Below are positions 7,695 through 16,466 of a DNA stretch of 36,305 nucleotides, piece after piece (positions within the stretch are counted from its first letter, which is position 1; every line of letters starts with the position of its first letter). The notes beneath the pieces were generated by a model. That model saw only the letters and a list, made by a program, of their open reading frames with translations. It was not told the DNA's origin and did not search any database. The translations under genes and the position numbers were made by a program. The DNA is from Pseudomonadota bacterium (GTDB taxonomy: Bacteria > Pseudomonadota > Gammaproteobacteria > Pseudomonadales > Pseudomonadaceae), in assembly GCA_023388335.1 (NCBI GenBank), contig JAEWGL010000154.1, positions 1 to 36,305 of the forward strand, in the 5' to 3' direction.

Positions 7695-9812
7695 TCAATA
7701 CCTCACTTCAACCCCCACATACGCGCCAATGCCGTCCCCGGGATACAGCGACGCGGTGTCGTCACCAGCTGCGTTGTACTGCGGGGTGACGGCAGTGACG
7801 TAGGCCTTGTTGGCGAGGTTCTTCAGGTCGAGCGAGACCTTCCAGTCGCCCTTGGGTGCTTCGTAGCCGACGTTGGCGCTCCACACGGTATAGGAAGGGG
7901 CGTAGAAGGTGTTGGCGTAGTCGACGGCGGTACGCGAAGCGGACTGCACGTTCACCCCGGTGTAGAAGCCGCTGTGGTGCTGGTACTGCAATTCGCCCTG
8001 GTAGACATGCTTGGGAATGCCCGGCAGCTGGTTGTCGCCGAAAGCGTCGTCGTCGCGGTAGTGGAAGTCGTTGTAGGTGTACACCTGACGCCAGCGCAGC
8101 AGGTCGCCCTGGGGGTTTTCCCAGAGGCGGGTATTAAGGCCGGCCTCGACACCCTGGTGAATGGTCGGCGAAGCATTGAAGGCGCCGGTCACCGCGGCGG
8201 CGGTGGGGGTGGCAGCGATCAGTTGGACGTTCAGCAGTTCGTCGTGGATCCACGAGCGGTACAGCGCCACGCTGCCGTCGAAGATGCCCTGAGATCCCTT
8301 GATGCCGATCTCGAAGGTGTTGGCCTTCTGTTCCACCAGCGGGCGGATGTACGGGGTGGTCGGACCGGAGCCGGAATACTCCCAGGAGGCAGGCGGGTCG
8401 ATGGAGCGGCTGAAGTTGGCGAACGCCTGCAACTGCGGGGTGAACGCGTAGCGCAGGCCGATGCGCGGGGCCACGCTCCAGTTGTCGTAGTCCTCACGGG
8501 TGGGGAAGGTCGTGGTGTTGGGGTTTACCGCGTAGTCGATGTTGGTCTTGCGCCGCACATTGACGAAGGACACGCCACTGGTCAGCCATAGACCGTCGAC
8601 CAGGTTGAGGTCGTTGCCCAGGGCGATGGTGCGGTCGAAGGAGTCCTTGTAGTCGATCTGCTTGAGTGGCACTTTCGCGGCGGTGGTCGAGTTGACCTCG
8701 CCGCGCAGGTGCTGGGTCGAGGTGAAGGCGATGCTGCTGCGGCTCTCAAGGCCGAACCAGCTGTCGATGCGGTCGTAGCCCAGCAGCAGGTTGAGGTCGT
8801 GCCAGTCCCAGTAGCTGGGGTTGCTGGGGCTGTTCGGGCTGTTGTTATGGGCGTAGTCGTGATACGCCACGCCGAAGGTCAGGCGGGCGTCGTCATCGAA
8901 GGTGTAGGTGGTCTTGCTGCCCAGCCACAGGCTCCCGGGGCGGCGGCTGCCGGCACCGCTCGACTCGGCGGTGGCACTGGCGCGGCGCGGGTGGTGCTTG
9001 ACCGCCTCAAGTGTGGTGGCGCTGGGATCGTTGTGGTACTCGTCGCGGTAGCGCAGCATCAGCCGGGTCTCGAGCTTGGGACTGAAGCGGTAGCCGAGGT
9101 TGGCGACCACGCCCTGGCTCTTGGACAGGCTGTAGTCGCGGTAGCCCTCATTACGGAAGTTGTCGACATTGATGTAGTAATCCAGGGCGTCTTGCACGCC
9201 GCCGACGCTCAGTGTCTGCTTCTGATAGCCGTAGCTGCCGGCCTCGGCGCGCAGGCGCAGGCCCGGCGCGGTATAGCCGCTGTGGTTGACGAAATTCACC
9301 GCGCCCCCAAGGGTCAGCGCCCCATACTGGAAGGCGTTGGCGCCGCGCAGGATCTCGGTGTAGTTGACCCCGGAGGCGTTGAGAAACTCGTAGGGTGTGC
9401 CGCCCGGGCCGGTGATCGGCAGGCCGTCGAAGAGAAACTTGATGCCTTCGCGGAAATAGCCCGGCGAGGTGTTGGCGCCGGAGCCGCGGATGGAGATCTT
9501 CGCCGCGTCGTTGCCGCCGGTGGATTGCACGAACACGCCAGGCTGGTAGCCGAGGGTGTCCTGCAGGTTGGCGGTGCGGCCCTTGGCGACTTCCTCGCTG
9601 TCGACCACGCTGGTGCCCCCCGGCACCTCGTTCAGCTGGCTCCTGGCACTTTGCGCGGCGGTCTGGCGCGCGCCCTGGACGGTGACCGTGCCCAGGGTCG
9701 GGTCGTTGTCAGCGGCGGCTGAGGCCCCGCCCAGCAAGGCGCCGCCCAGGCCCATGGCCAGGGTGGCGTGGCGGATGGCCAGGCGCAATCGGTCCTGTTG
9801 TGTCGCGTGCAT
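7695..9812 (-). CDS. TonB-dependent outer-membrane receptor 1
   Basis: This 705-residue receptor has a signal peptide (to about residue 34, ...GGASAAADN), a segment TLGTVTVQG at the start of the plug, plug motifs 'ISIRGSG', 'FLFDGLPITGPGGTP' and 'LTLGGAVNFV', a 22-strand-type barrel and a C-terminal aromatic end (VEVRY). It imports a ligand across the outer membrane using TonB energy. It contains no Cys and only three Met. It is clearly paralogous to the receptor at 10387-12495, with shared runs such as GSYGY, IDPPASWEYS/VDPPVTWQLG and DFHYRDDDAFG/TFG. ATG 9812 follows AGGGGA. A sigma-54-type promoter (9891-9905) reads into it. The ligand is unknown; the neighbours suggest an organosulfur compound rather than a siderophore. 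Confidence 0.93.
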   Translation of the reverse strand: MHATQQDRLRLAIRHATLAMGLGGALLGGASAAADNDPTLGTVTVQGARQTAAQSARSQLNEVPGGTSVVDSEEVAKGRTANLQDTLGYQPGVFVQSTGGNDAAKISIRGSGANTSPGYFREGIKFLFDGLPITGPGGTPYEFLNASGVNYTEILRGANAFQYGALTLGGAVNFVNHSGYTAPGLRLRAEAGSYGYQKQTLSVGGVQDALDYYINVDNFRNEGYRDYSLSKSQGVVANLGYRFSPKLETRLMLRYRDEYHNDPSATTLEAVKHHPRRASATAESSGAGSRRPGSLWLGSKTTYTFDDDARLTFGVAYHDYAHNNSPNSPSNPSYWDWHDLNLLLGYDRIDSWFGLESRSSIAFTSTQHLRGEVNSTTAAKVPLKQIDYKDSFDRTIALGNDLNLVDGLWLTSGVSFVNVRRKTNIDYAVNPNTTTFPTREDYDNWSVAPRIGLRYAFTPQLQAFANFSRSIDPPASWEYSGSGPTTPYIRPLVEQKANTFEIGIKGSQGIFDGSVALYRSWIHDELLNVQLIAATPTAAAVTGAFNASPTIHQGVEAGLNTRLWENPQGDLLRWRQVYTYNDFHYRDDDAFGDNQLPGIPKHVYQGELQYQHHSGFYTGVNVQSASRTAVDYANTFYAPSYTVWSANVGYEAPKGDWKVSLDLKNLANKAYVTAVTPQYNAAGDDTASLYPGDGIGAYVGVEVRY

Positions 9813-9890
9813 CGATGATTCCCCTAAATGTCTTCACGTCATGATCCTCGGCGTTCTATGGGCATAGTCAGGCCAGCGTAGAGGGGCAGA

Positions 9891-9905
9891 GCAGGTTCCA
9901 TGCCA
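9891..9905 (-). promoter_or_regulatory. Sigma-54 (-24/-12) promoter for TonB receptor 1
   Basis: Read on the minus strand the site is TGGCATG-GAAC-CTGC-T. Against the consensus TGGCACG-N4-TTGC-W it differs at two positions, and GG and GC are at the required spacing. The transcript would start near 9880, about 68 bases before the ATG. The site is seen directly; its use is inferred. Confidence 0.65.
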
Positions 9906-9975
9906 GGGCTGAAAGGGGTGAAAGATGCGGGCTTTATCCGGCTGTGGATTAGCGATTCCAGGCTCGCCGCCACCC

Positions 9976-10017
9976 CTGTAGGAGCTGGCTTGCCTGCGAT
10001 GGGGCGCGCAGCGGCCC
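9976..10017 (+). repeat. REP-like element
   Basis: The stretch begins ctgtaggagctggcttgcc and ends gcagcggccc. It matches the general form of the intergenic REP family of pseudomonads (ctgtaggagcggccttg... cgcagcggccc). It lies between the two divergent receptor promoters. Confidence 0.7.
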
Positions 10018-10216
10018 TATTACGGACTACTCTGACTTCCCTGATCTAACTTGATTGAAATGTCATCTGTAATTCGAACTTTCTGTTGTTCCGATGTTGC
10101 GCTATGAACAGTGCGGGTTATATGCAAATTACTTATTCAAAGCCTGCCTCAGGCAAGCGCTATTTCGCGTTCTAGAGCCATTCCGTTCACGCTGTTGCCC
10201 TGCAAACACTCCCTGA

Positions 10217-10251
10217 ACACTTTGTATCGCACAGCAACTCGCACACTTTGT
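10217..10251 (+). promoter_or_regulatory. ACACTTTGT direct repeat, possible activator site
   Basis: ACACTTTGT occurs at 10217-10225 and 10243-10251, a 26-base period. The copies lie about 58 and 32 bases upstream of the -24 GG of the plus-strand sigma-54 site. A copy of ACACTTTG lies at a similar distance upstream of the third sigma-54 site (24909-24916). This would suit an enhancer-binding protein such as a SfnR-type activator, but the motif is not known to me as its site. Confidence 0.35.
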
Positions 10252-10281
10252 TAAGCCCGCATAAATACGCGCTAAAAGCAC

Positions 10282-10297
10282 TGGCACGACAACTGCA
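10282..10297 (+). promoter_or_regulatory. Sigma-54 (-24/-12) promoter for the first operon
   Basis: TGGCACG-ACAA-CTGC-A matches the sigma-54 consensus TGGCACG-N4-TTGC-W at all fixed positions but one, with exact spacing. The start would be near 10308, giving a 79-base leader to GTG 10387. Confidence 0.75.
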
Positions 10298-10386
10298 AGT
10301 ATTTCCCGCAACAACTTTCGGTGTTGTTCGATTTAGTGGCTGATTGGTCACCCGGACAGCGACCAATTAACTGGGGAGTACTTGCA

Positions 10387-12495
10387 GTGCGTGCATTCGT
10401 TCGAACGCCCGGGCGTTATCTGCCCACCGCCGCCACGGCGGCCAGCCTGCCAATTCTGCTGGCCATCCTCGGCCAGCATGCCCAGGCAGCCGATGAGCCC
10501 ACCACCGCCCTGGGCAAGGTCACCGTCACCGGCCAGGCCGCGAGCGGCGCGCAGAAGGATCAGAAACGCCTGGAGAAGGTGGCCGGCAACACCGCCGTGG
10601 TCGACAATCGCCAGGTCGAGCAGGGCCGGGCGGCCAACGCCGAAGACGTGCTCGCCTTGCAGCCAGGCGTATTCGCCCAGGCCACCAGCGGCAGCGGCGC
10701 GAACAAGATCTCCATCCGGGGCTCGGGCCTGAACACCTTCTACCAAGGCTACGTACTGGGCACCAAGTTCCTCTTCGACGGCCTGCCGATCACCGGCCCC
10801 GGCGGTACCCAGGAAGACTTCCTCGACATGCAGGCGGTGGACCACACCGAGGTGCTCTACGGTGCCAACGCCTCCGAGTATGCCGCGCTGTCGCTGGGCG
10901 GGGCGATCAACTTCGTCAGCAAGACCGGCCGCACCGACCCGGGCAACTACGCGCGCCTGGAGCTCGGCAGCTACGGCTACCGCAAGCAACAGCTGAGCAC
11001 CGGCGGGGTGGTCGGCGACAGCGACTACTACATCAACCTGCAGCACAACGAGCGCGATGGCTACCAGGACCATGCCAGCAACGAGGCCCGCGGCCTGGCG
11101 GCCAACTTCGGCCATGTATTCAGTCCCAAGCTTCAGACGCGCTTGTTCGTCAAGTACCGCGAAGAGCAGCTCACCAACGGCAATACCCTGACCCGCCAGC
11201 AGCTCAAGCACGACCCGCGCAGCAACCGGGTACCCACTGGACGGCGCAAGGACGGCACTACCTTCCTGGCCAACAAGACCACCTACACCTTCGATGATGG
11301 CAACAGGCTTGAAGTGGGCGCGGCCTACAACAACTACCCGCTGCTCAACGGCTGGCGTTACGCCGTGGCGCCGCAGGACTGGCGCTCCAAGGACATCAAC
11401 CTGACCCTGCGCTATTTTCGCACCGGCGACAGCTTCTTCGGCCTGCCCAGCGACAGCAGCATCATCTTCAGCAATACCCGCGCGTACCTTGCCGACGTCA
11501 AGTCGCACAGCGCCGCCACCGGGGCCAAGATCCAGGAAACCAACTACACCGGTTCGCGCGATACGGTGCTGAGCCTTGGCAACGAACTGCAACTGAGCGA
11601 CCGCCTATGGCTGTCCTCGGGCCTGTCGTTCATCAACATCAAGCGCAAGGCCGAGATCGAGTCCAGCACCGGCGTCAACACCAGCCAGTTCCCCGACAGC
11701 GTCGAATACACCGAGAACGACATTGCCCCGCGCATCGGCCTGCGCTATCAGTTGACGCCGGCGTTCACGCTGTTCGGCAACGTCAGCCGCAGCGTCGATC
11801 CACCCGTCACCTGGCAGCTGGGCAGCACCGGCACGCCGTACCTGTATGACAACCGTCCGCAGAAGGCGAACACCTTCGAGGTCGGTATCCGCGGCAGCCA
11901 CGGCATCTTCGACGGCAGCCTGACCCTGTACCGCTCCTGGGTGCAGAAAGAGCTGCTGACCGTGGTGGTGCAGCAGGCCACCGCCACCCAGGACCAGATC
12001 ACCGCGACCTCCAACGCCAGCCCGACCCTGCACCAAGGCATCGAGGCGGGCCTGAGCGCGTTGCTCTGGGCCGGTGACAACGGCGACACCCTGGACCTGC
12101 GCCAGGCCTACACCCTCAACGATTTCCACTACCGCGACGACGATACCTTCGGCGGCAACGAACTGCCGAGCTTGCCGCGCCACGTCTACCAGGCCGAGCT
12201 TGCCTACCGCCAGCAGAGCGGCTTCTACGCCTCGCTCAACGTGCGCGCCGCCTCGAGCTACTACATCGACTACGCCAACACCTGGCAGGCCCCTTCGTAC
12301 GTCCTGTGGGGCGCCAAGGTCGGCTACCAGGCGCCGAGCAACAAGTGGGAAGTGTTCGCCGACCTGCGCAACCTCACCGACCAGCGCTACGCGACCGCCG
12401 CCAATACCGCCTACAACGCCAACGGCCAGGATTCGGCGAACTTCTACCCGGGGGATGCCTTCACGGTGACCACCGGCGTGGCCTTGCGTTTCTGA
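10387..12495 (+). CDS. TonB-dependent outer-membrane receptor 2
   Basis: This 702-residue receptor starts at GTG 10387, where GGGGAG lies 8 bases upstream; the open frame reaches 10321 but those extra residues have no ribosome site and precede the signal peptide. The signal runs to about residue 35 (...GQHAQAADE). Plug motifs include ALGKVTVTGQ, 'ISIRGSG', 'FLFDGLPITGPGGT' and 'LSLGGAINFV', then barrel and terminal ...GVALRF. It has no Cys and two Met (one being the start). It is a paralogue of receptor 1 and is the first gene of the operon that continues with a dipeptide-type ABC importer 22 bases downstream, so it probably delivers that importer's substrate to the periplasm. Confidence 0.93.
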   Translation: MRAFVRTPGRYLPTAATAASLPILLAILGQHAQAADEPTTALGKVTVTGQAASGAQKDQKRLEKVAGNTAVVDNRQVEQGRAANAEDVLALQPGVFAQATSGSGANKISIRGSGLNTFYQGYVLGTKFLFDGLPITGPGGTQEDFLDMQAVDHTEVLYGANASEYAALSLGGAINFVSKTGRTDPGNYARLELGSYGYRKQQLSTGGVVGDSDYYINLQHNERDGYQDHASNEARGLAANFGHVFSPKLQTRLFVKYREEQLTNGNTLTRQQLKHDPRSNRVPTGRRKDGTTFLANKTTYTFDDGNRLEVGAAYNNYPLLNGWRYAVAPQDWRSKDINLTLRYFRTGDSFFGLPSDSSIIFSNTRAYLADVKSHSAATGAKIQETNYTGSRDTVLSLGNELQLSDRLWLSSGLSFINIKRKAEIESSTGVNTSQFPDSVEYTENDIAPRIGLRYQLTPAFTLFGNVSRSVDPPVTWQLGSTGTPYLYDNRPQKANTFEVGIRGSHGIFDGSLTLYRSWVQKELLTVVVQQATATQDQITATSNASPTLHQGIEAGLSALLWAGDNGDTLDLRQAYTLNDFHYRDDDTFGGNELPSLPRHVYQAELAYRQQSGFYASLNVRAASSYYIDYANTWQAPSYVLWGAKVGYQAPSNKWEVFADLRNLTDQRYATAANTAYNANGQDSANFYPGDAFTVTTGVALRF

Positions 12496-12517
12496 TGGCC
12501 AGGGGAGAGGGACTTCG

Positions 12518-14233
12518 ATGAACCGACATCACCTCGCGGCACTCTGCGGCGCCTGCCTGCTGGCGCTGGCCGGCTGTTCGCCAGCCACACCGACCCCACC
12601 ATCCAAGGCCGCGGCTGTGGGCGAGGCGGTGTCCAGTCAGGACGGCGTGCTGCGCTACCCGGTCAGCGACTTCGTCGAACAGGGCGAAGGCCTCCGCGGC
12701 GGCACCTTGCGCGTGTCGGCCGCCAGCGATGCCGGCAGCTTCGATATCCACGCCCTGTCCCACGGCAATATCCAGTGGCTGGGGCGTATTCTCTTCGACT
12801 GCCTGGTGTACCAGGCCGGCGACGGCACCCTGACCCCCTGGCTGGCGAAAAGCTGGGACATCAGCGTCGACGGCAAGACCTACACCTTCCACTTGCGCGA
12901 CGACGTCACCTTCAGCGACGGCGAGCGCTTCAACGCCGAAGCGGTGCGGGTCAATCTCGAGCACATGCGCGATCCGGCGACCAAGTCGCCACTGGCCGCG
13001 GCCTATATCGCGCCGTACCTCAAGGGTCGGGTCGTGGACCAGTACACCTTCGAGGCGACCCTGCGCGAACCCTACGCGCCATTCCTCGACGTGCTGTCGC
13101 AGTCGTGGCTGGGCATGATCTCACCGCGGCAGATCCGCGAAGCGCCACGCAGCATCGCCAGTCGCCCGATTGGCAGCGGGCCGTTCGTGCTCGAGCGCTA
13201 TGTGCGCGACCAGGGCGCCAGCTTCGAGCGGCGTCCCGCCTATCACTGGGCACCGCCCGCCACGGCCCATCACGGCGAGGCCTACCTGCAACGCATCGAG
13301 CTGAGCTATGTGCCCGAGGCTATGATCCGCTACACCTCGCTGGAGTCGGGGCGCAGCGACATGGCCCTGGATGCCCCGGCGCAGAACGCCGCGTCCATCC
13401 GTGGCAACCCCGACCTGGTGCTGCGCAGCCGCATCCGCAAGGGCAACCCGAGCCGCAGCATCACCTTCAACCTCGAGCGCCCGCCATTCGACGATGTGCG
13501 CGTGCGCAAGGCTGTCGCCCAGGCCATCGATCGCGACGGCCTGGCCTGGATTTCCGGCTTCGGCGAGTACCTGGCCAAGGGCGACTTTCTCGCGGTCAAC
13601 ACCCGTGACTACGATCCCATCGCCCGGGACGCGCTGGTCTTCGACCCGGCCGCGGCCAACCGCCTGCTCGACCAGGCCGGCTGGACTGACCGTGACGCCG
13701 AAGGTTTCCGCACGCGCAATGGCAAGCGCCTGCAGGCGACGCTGCTGACTTACGACAACCCGGCATTCCCGGCCAACGTCTCAGTGGCGGTGCAGGCGGA
13801 CCTGCGCAAGATCGGTTTCGACCTGCCCATCGAGCTGCTGCCCATCACCCGCGTCAGCGAGCTGCGCTATGCCGGCCAATTCGACGCCATCGGCGGCGGC
13901 TACTGGCACACCAACACCCCGGACGGGCTGTTCATTCTCTACCACAGCCAGGCCATTCCCAGCGGCAAGCTGATCGGCCAGAACGTCGGGCGCTTGCGCG
14001 ATGACGCCCTTGATCGCCTGCTCGGCGAGGCGCGGCGCAGCACCGACCCGGCGCGACGCCAACAGCTCTACCGCCAGGCTCAGCAGCGCCTGGGCGAAGT
14101 CATTCCGGCGGTGCCATCGGTAGAGAGCCAGATGCTGGTGGCCTACCGCAAGGCCGTCGGCGGGGTGCTGTTCGATGGCTCGCACAACGTCCCGCTGTTC
14201 ACCAGCGTCTGGCTGGCCAAGGAGCAACCATGA
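12518..14233 (+). CDS. Dipeptide-type ABC importer, binding lipoprotein 1
   Basis: This 571-residue SBP_bac_5 family solute-binding protein has a lipoprotein signal (LLALAGC, Cys 20). Family motifs are visible: 'LRGGTLRVSAASDAGSFDIH', 'PWLAKSWDISVDGKTYTFHL', 'RDDVTFSDGERFNAEAVRVN', 'IGSGPFVLERYVRDQGASF' and 'YHSQAIPSGK'. The family binds di- and oligopeptides, nickel or opine-like compounds; ligand selectivity cannot be read here. It is a paralogue of the binding protein at 25037. A stop/start overlap (ATGA, 14230-14233) joins it to the permease. It sits in the sigma-54 operon opened by TonB receptor 2. Confidence 0.93.
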   Translation: MNRHHLAALCGACLLALAGCSPATPTPPSKAAAVGEAVSSQDGVLRYPVSDFVEQGEGLRGGTLRVSAASDAGSFDIHALSHGNIQWLGRILFDCLVYQAGDGTLTPWLAKSWDISVDGKTYTFHLRDDVTFSDGERFNAEAVRVNLEHMRDPATKSPLAAAYIAPYLKGRVVDQYTFEATLREPYAPFLDVLSQSWLGMISPRQIREAPRSIASRPIGSGPFVLERYVRDQGASFERRPAYHWAPPATAHHGEAYLQRIELSYVPEAMIRYTSLESGRSDMALDAPAQNAASIRGNPDLVLRSRIRKGNPSRSITFNLERPPFDDVRVRKAVAQAIDRDGLAWISGFGEYLAKGDFLAVNTRDYDPIARDALVFDPAAANRLLDQAGWTDRDAEGFRTRNGKRLQATLLTYDNPAFPANVSVAVQADLRKIGFDLPIELLPITRVSELRYAGQFDAIGGGYWHTNTPDGLFILYHSQAIPSGKLIGQNVGRLRDDALDRLLGEARRSTDPARRQQLYRQAQQRLGEVIPAVPSVESQMLVAYRKAVGGVLFDGSHNVPLFTSVWLAKEQP

Positions 14234-15162
14234 AACTGATCGCAATCCTCCTGCGCCGCCTGCGCGACGGTCTGCTGGTGCTCTGGGCCGCCGCCAGCCT
14301 GACCTTCCTGGCGGTGAACAACAGCGGTGGCGACACGGCCTTGGCCATCCTCGGCGGCCCGGATGCCTTGCCCACCCCTGAACTGCTTGCCCAGGTGCGC
14401 GCCGAGTATGGTCTGGACCAACCTTTGCTGGTGCAGTACGGCCGCTACCTGGCGCGCCTGGCCCAGGGCAATCTGGGCGAGTCCTACCGCTTGCGCATCC
14501 CGGTTACCCAGGCGATTGCCGAGCAACTGGGCGCGACCCTGGCACTGGCGTTGAGCGCGGCCCTGCTGGCGGTGGGCATCGCGCTGGCATCGGCGTTGCT
14601 CACCGCCAATTGCGGTCGTCGGGTGCGTTCGCTGGTGTCTGGCACGGAACTGGTGCTGTCGTCTGCGCCGAGCTTTGTGATCGGCACCCTGCTGTTGCTG
14701 GTGTTCGCCTTCCAGTTCCACCTATTGCCGCCGTCTGGCTCCAGCGGCTGGCAGTCGCTGGTGCTGCCAACCCTGGCCCTAGCCCTGCCGGTGGCGGCGG
14801 TGCTCGCCCAGGTGCTGCGCCACTCGCTGGAAAGCGTGCTCGAGCAACCTTTCATCACCCAGGCCCGTGCCCGCGGCATGTCCGACGCCGGGGTACGCCT
14901 GCGCCATGCCTTGCGCCACGCCCTGGTGCCGCTGGTGACCCTGGCCGGCTTCGTCTTCGCCAGCCTGCTCGGTGGCGCGGTGGTGGTCGAGCTGCTGTTC
15001 GGCCGCCAGGGCATCGGCCGGTTGATGCTCGACGCCACCGCCAACAAGGACGTGCCGCTGGTGCTGGGTGTGACCCTGCTGGCCGCCGCCATCTACGTGC
15101 TGGTGAACCTGCTGGTCGATGTGCTCAACCAGCGGATCGACCCGCGCACCGCCATCTCCTGA
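14230..15162 (+). CDS. ABC importer permease 1 (DppB-like)
   Basis: This 310-residue inner-membrane permease has the DppB features: an N-terminal helix with 'LLRRLRDGLLVLWAAASLTF', the conserved 'ILGGPDALPTPELLAQVRAEYG' segment, and an EAA-type loop 'FITQARARGMSDAGVRLRHA' that contacts the ATPase. It has about six membrane helices. Its ATG overlaps the stop of the binding protein. Its usual partner, the DppC-like permease, is not next but at 19042, after three enzyme genes, which is unusual for this transporter class. Confidence 0.92.
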   Translation: MKLIAILLRRLRDGLLVLWAAASLTFLAVNNSGGDTALAILGGPDALPTPELLAQVRAEYGLDQPLLVQYGRYLARLAQGNLGESYRLRIPVTQAIAEQLGATLALALSAALLAVGIALASALLTANCGRRVRSLVSGTELVLSSAPSFVIGTLLLLVFAFQFHLLPPSGSSGWQSLVLPTLALALPVAAVLAQVLRHSLESVLEQPFITQARARGMSDAGVRLRHALRHALVPLVTLAGFVFASLLGGAVVVELLFGRQGIGRLMLDATANKDVPLVLGVTLLAAAIYVLVNLLVDVLNQRIDPRTAIS

Positions 15163-15183
15163 ATCCGACTGCAAGGAACCGTC

Positions 15184-16452
15184 ATGAGTCTTGAACCTGA
15201 ATTGCCTGTCACCGACGCCGAGCTGGACGCGCGCTTCGACCCGGTGTTCACGCGTATCGCCGCCGGCGCCGTCGAGCGTGAGCAGCAGCGCCAGCTGGCC
15301 TTCGAACCTGTGGCCTGGCTGCGCGAGGCGGGCTTCGGCGCGCTACGGGTGCCGCGTCGTCACGGCGGCCTGGGCGCCAGTCTGCCGCAGCTGCTGCGCC
15401 TGCTGGTACGCCTGGGCGAGGCTGATTCCAACCTGCCGCAGATCCTGCGGGCGCATTTCGGCTTCGTCGAGGGACGTCTGGCGGCGCGTGACGAAGCGTC
15501 CCAAGACTACTGGTTCGCCAAGGTCGCCGCCGGCGAGCTGTGGGGCGCGGCCATGGCCGAACGCACGGACAGCACCGGCAATACCGTCAGCCTGATACCC
15601 ACCGGTGCCGAGGACGGCGAGGCGGATTTCCGCCTGGACGGGCAGAAGTACTACTGCACCGGCACCCTCTATGCCGACTGGGTCGCGGCGGTGGCGGCCG
15701 ATGGCGACGACTTCGTCAGCCTGGCGGTGCCGACCCGGGCGCCGGGCGTCGAGGTGGTGGACGACTGGGACGGCTTCGGCCAACGCCTGACCGGCAGCGG
15801 CACCACCCGCTTCAGCGCCGTGCCGGTGCCGGCGCGGCATGTGCTGCGCCGCTTTGCCAAGGGGGAGCTGCGCGCCGAGTCGTACCTCACGGCCTTCTAC
15901 CAGGCCGTGCACCTGGCGACCCTGGCCGGCATCGCCCGGGCCGTGCTCGCCGATGCCGTCGCCTTCGTCCAGGGCCGTACCCGCGCCTTTGGCGTGCCCG
16001 GGCAATCGCGCCCGGGCGACGACCCGCTGGTGCAGCGGGTCATCGGCCGCCTGTCGAGCCTGGCGTTCGCCGCCCAGGCCCAGGTCACGGCGGTCGGCCA
16101 CAGCCTGCAGGGGGTGTACGAGGCCGGGCAGGCTGGCGAAGCCGTCGAACAGCTTTACACCGATGCCGAGATCCACGCCTACCAGGCCCAGCAGATCGTC
16201 CTGGCCCAGGTGCTGGAGGCCAGCACCTTGCTCTTCGAGGTCGGCGGTGCATCGGCCACCAGCAGCCAGCGGCGCTTCGACCGGCACTGGCGTAACGCCC
16301 GCACGCTCGCTTCGCACAACCCAGCGATCTACCGCGAGCAGGCCCTGGGCAATTATTACCTCAATGGCATCAGCCCCACCGCGGCCTGGCGCGCCCGCCA
16401 GGCCGAGGCCGAGCAGGGGCACGGCGCGGGCGACGAAGCCAGCGCGGTCTGA
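15184..16452 (+). CDS. SfnB/DszC-like acyl-CoA-dehydrogenase-fold monooxygenase 1
   Basis: This 422-residue protein has the acyl-CoA dehydrogenase fold but resembles the SfnB/DszC group, in which reduced FMN and oxygen oxidise sulfur compounds. The C-terminal signature RHWRNARTLASHNP (His at about 368 and 378) matches the active-site His region of DszC, and 'QKYYCTGTLYADWV' sits in the flavin region. The sequence has only one Cys and two Met. It would need a flavin reductase partner, which is not in the window. The gene sits 21 bases after the permease and 14 bases before an NtaA-like monooxygenase. SfnB of P. putida is tied to dimethyl-sulfone/sulfonate use, but the substrate here is unknown, and N- or C-oxidation is possible. 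Confidence 0.87.
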   Translation: MSLEPELPVTDAELDARFDPVFTRIAAGAVEREQQRQLAFEPVAWLREAGFGALRVPRRHGGLGASLPQLLRLLVRLGEADSNLPQILRAHFGFVEGRLAARDEASQDYWFAKVAAGELWGAAMAERTDSTGNTVSLIPTGAEDGEADFRLDGQKYYCTGTLYADWVAAVAADGDDFVSLAVPTRAPGVEVVDDWDGFGQRLTGSGTTRFSAVPVPARHVLRRFAKGELRAESYLTAFYQAVHLATLAGIARAVLADAVAFVQGRTRAFGVPGQSRPGDDPLVQRVIGRLSSLAFAAQAQVTAVGHSLQGVYEAGQAGEAVEQLYTDAEIHAYQAQQIVLAQVLEASTLLFEVGGASATSSQRRFDRHWRNARTLASHNPAIYREQALGNYYLNGISPTAAWRARQAEAEQGHGAGDEASAV

Positions 16453-16466
16453 ACGGAGAGACACAG

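Larger units (their letters stand above)
9813..10386. other. Divergent regulatory region between two TonB receptors
   Basis: This 574-base region holds no convincing gene. It contains a sigma-54-like promoter for each receptor (9891-9905 minus, 10282-10297 plus), a REP-like element (9976-10017), and a direct repeat ACACTTTGT (10217-10225, 10243-10251). The sequence 10030-10280 is AT-richer than the genes around it. Confidence 0.7.

Noticed and set aside
8709..9722. 337-residue plus-strand open frame
   Set aside because: It is the antisense of TonB receptor 1, made of Val/Ala/Gly-rich low-complexity sequence.
10321..10386. Upstream GTG start for TonB receptor 2
   Set aside because: It has no ribosome site and would put 22 residues ahead of the signal peptide; GTG 10387 has GGGGAG at good spacing.
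7695..12495. Siderophore (iron) uptake as the role of the two TonB receptors
   Set aside because: No Fur-type box was seen and no siderophore genes, sigma/anti-sigma pair or iron ABC genes are adjacent; neighbours and sigma-54 sites favour sulfur.
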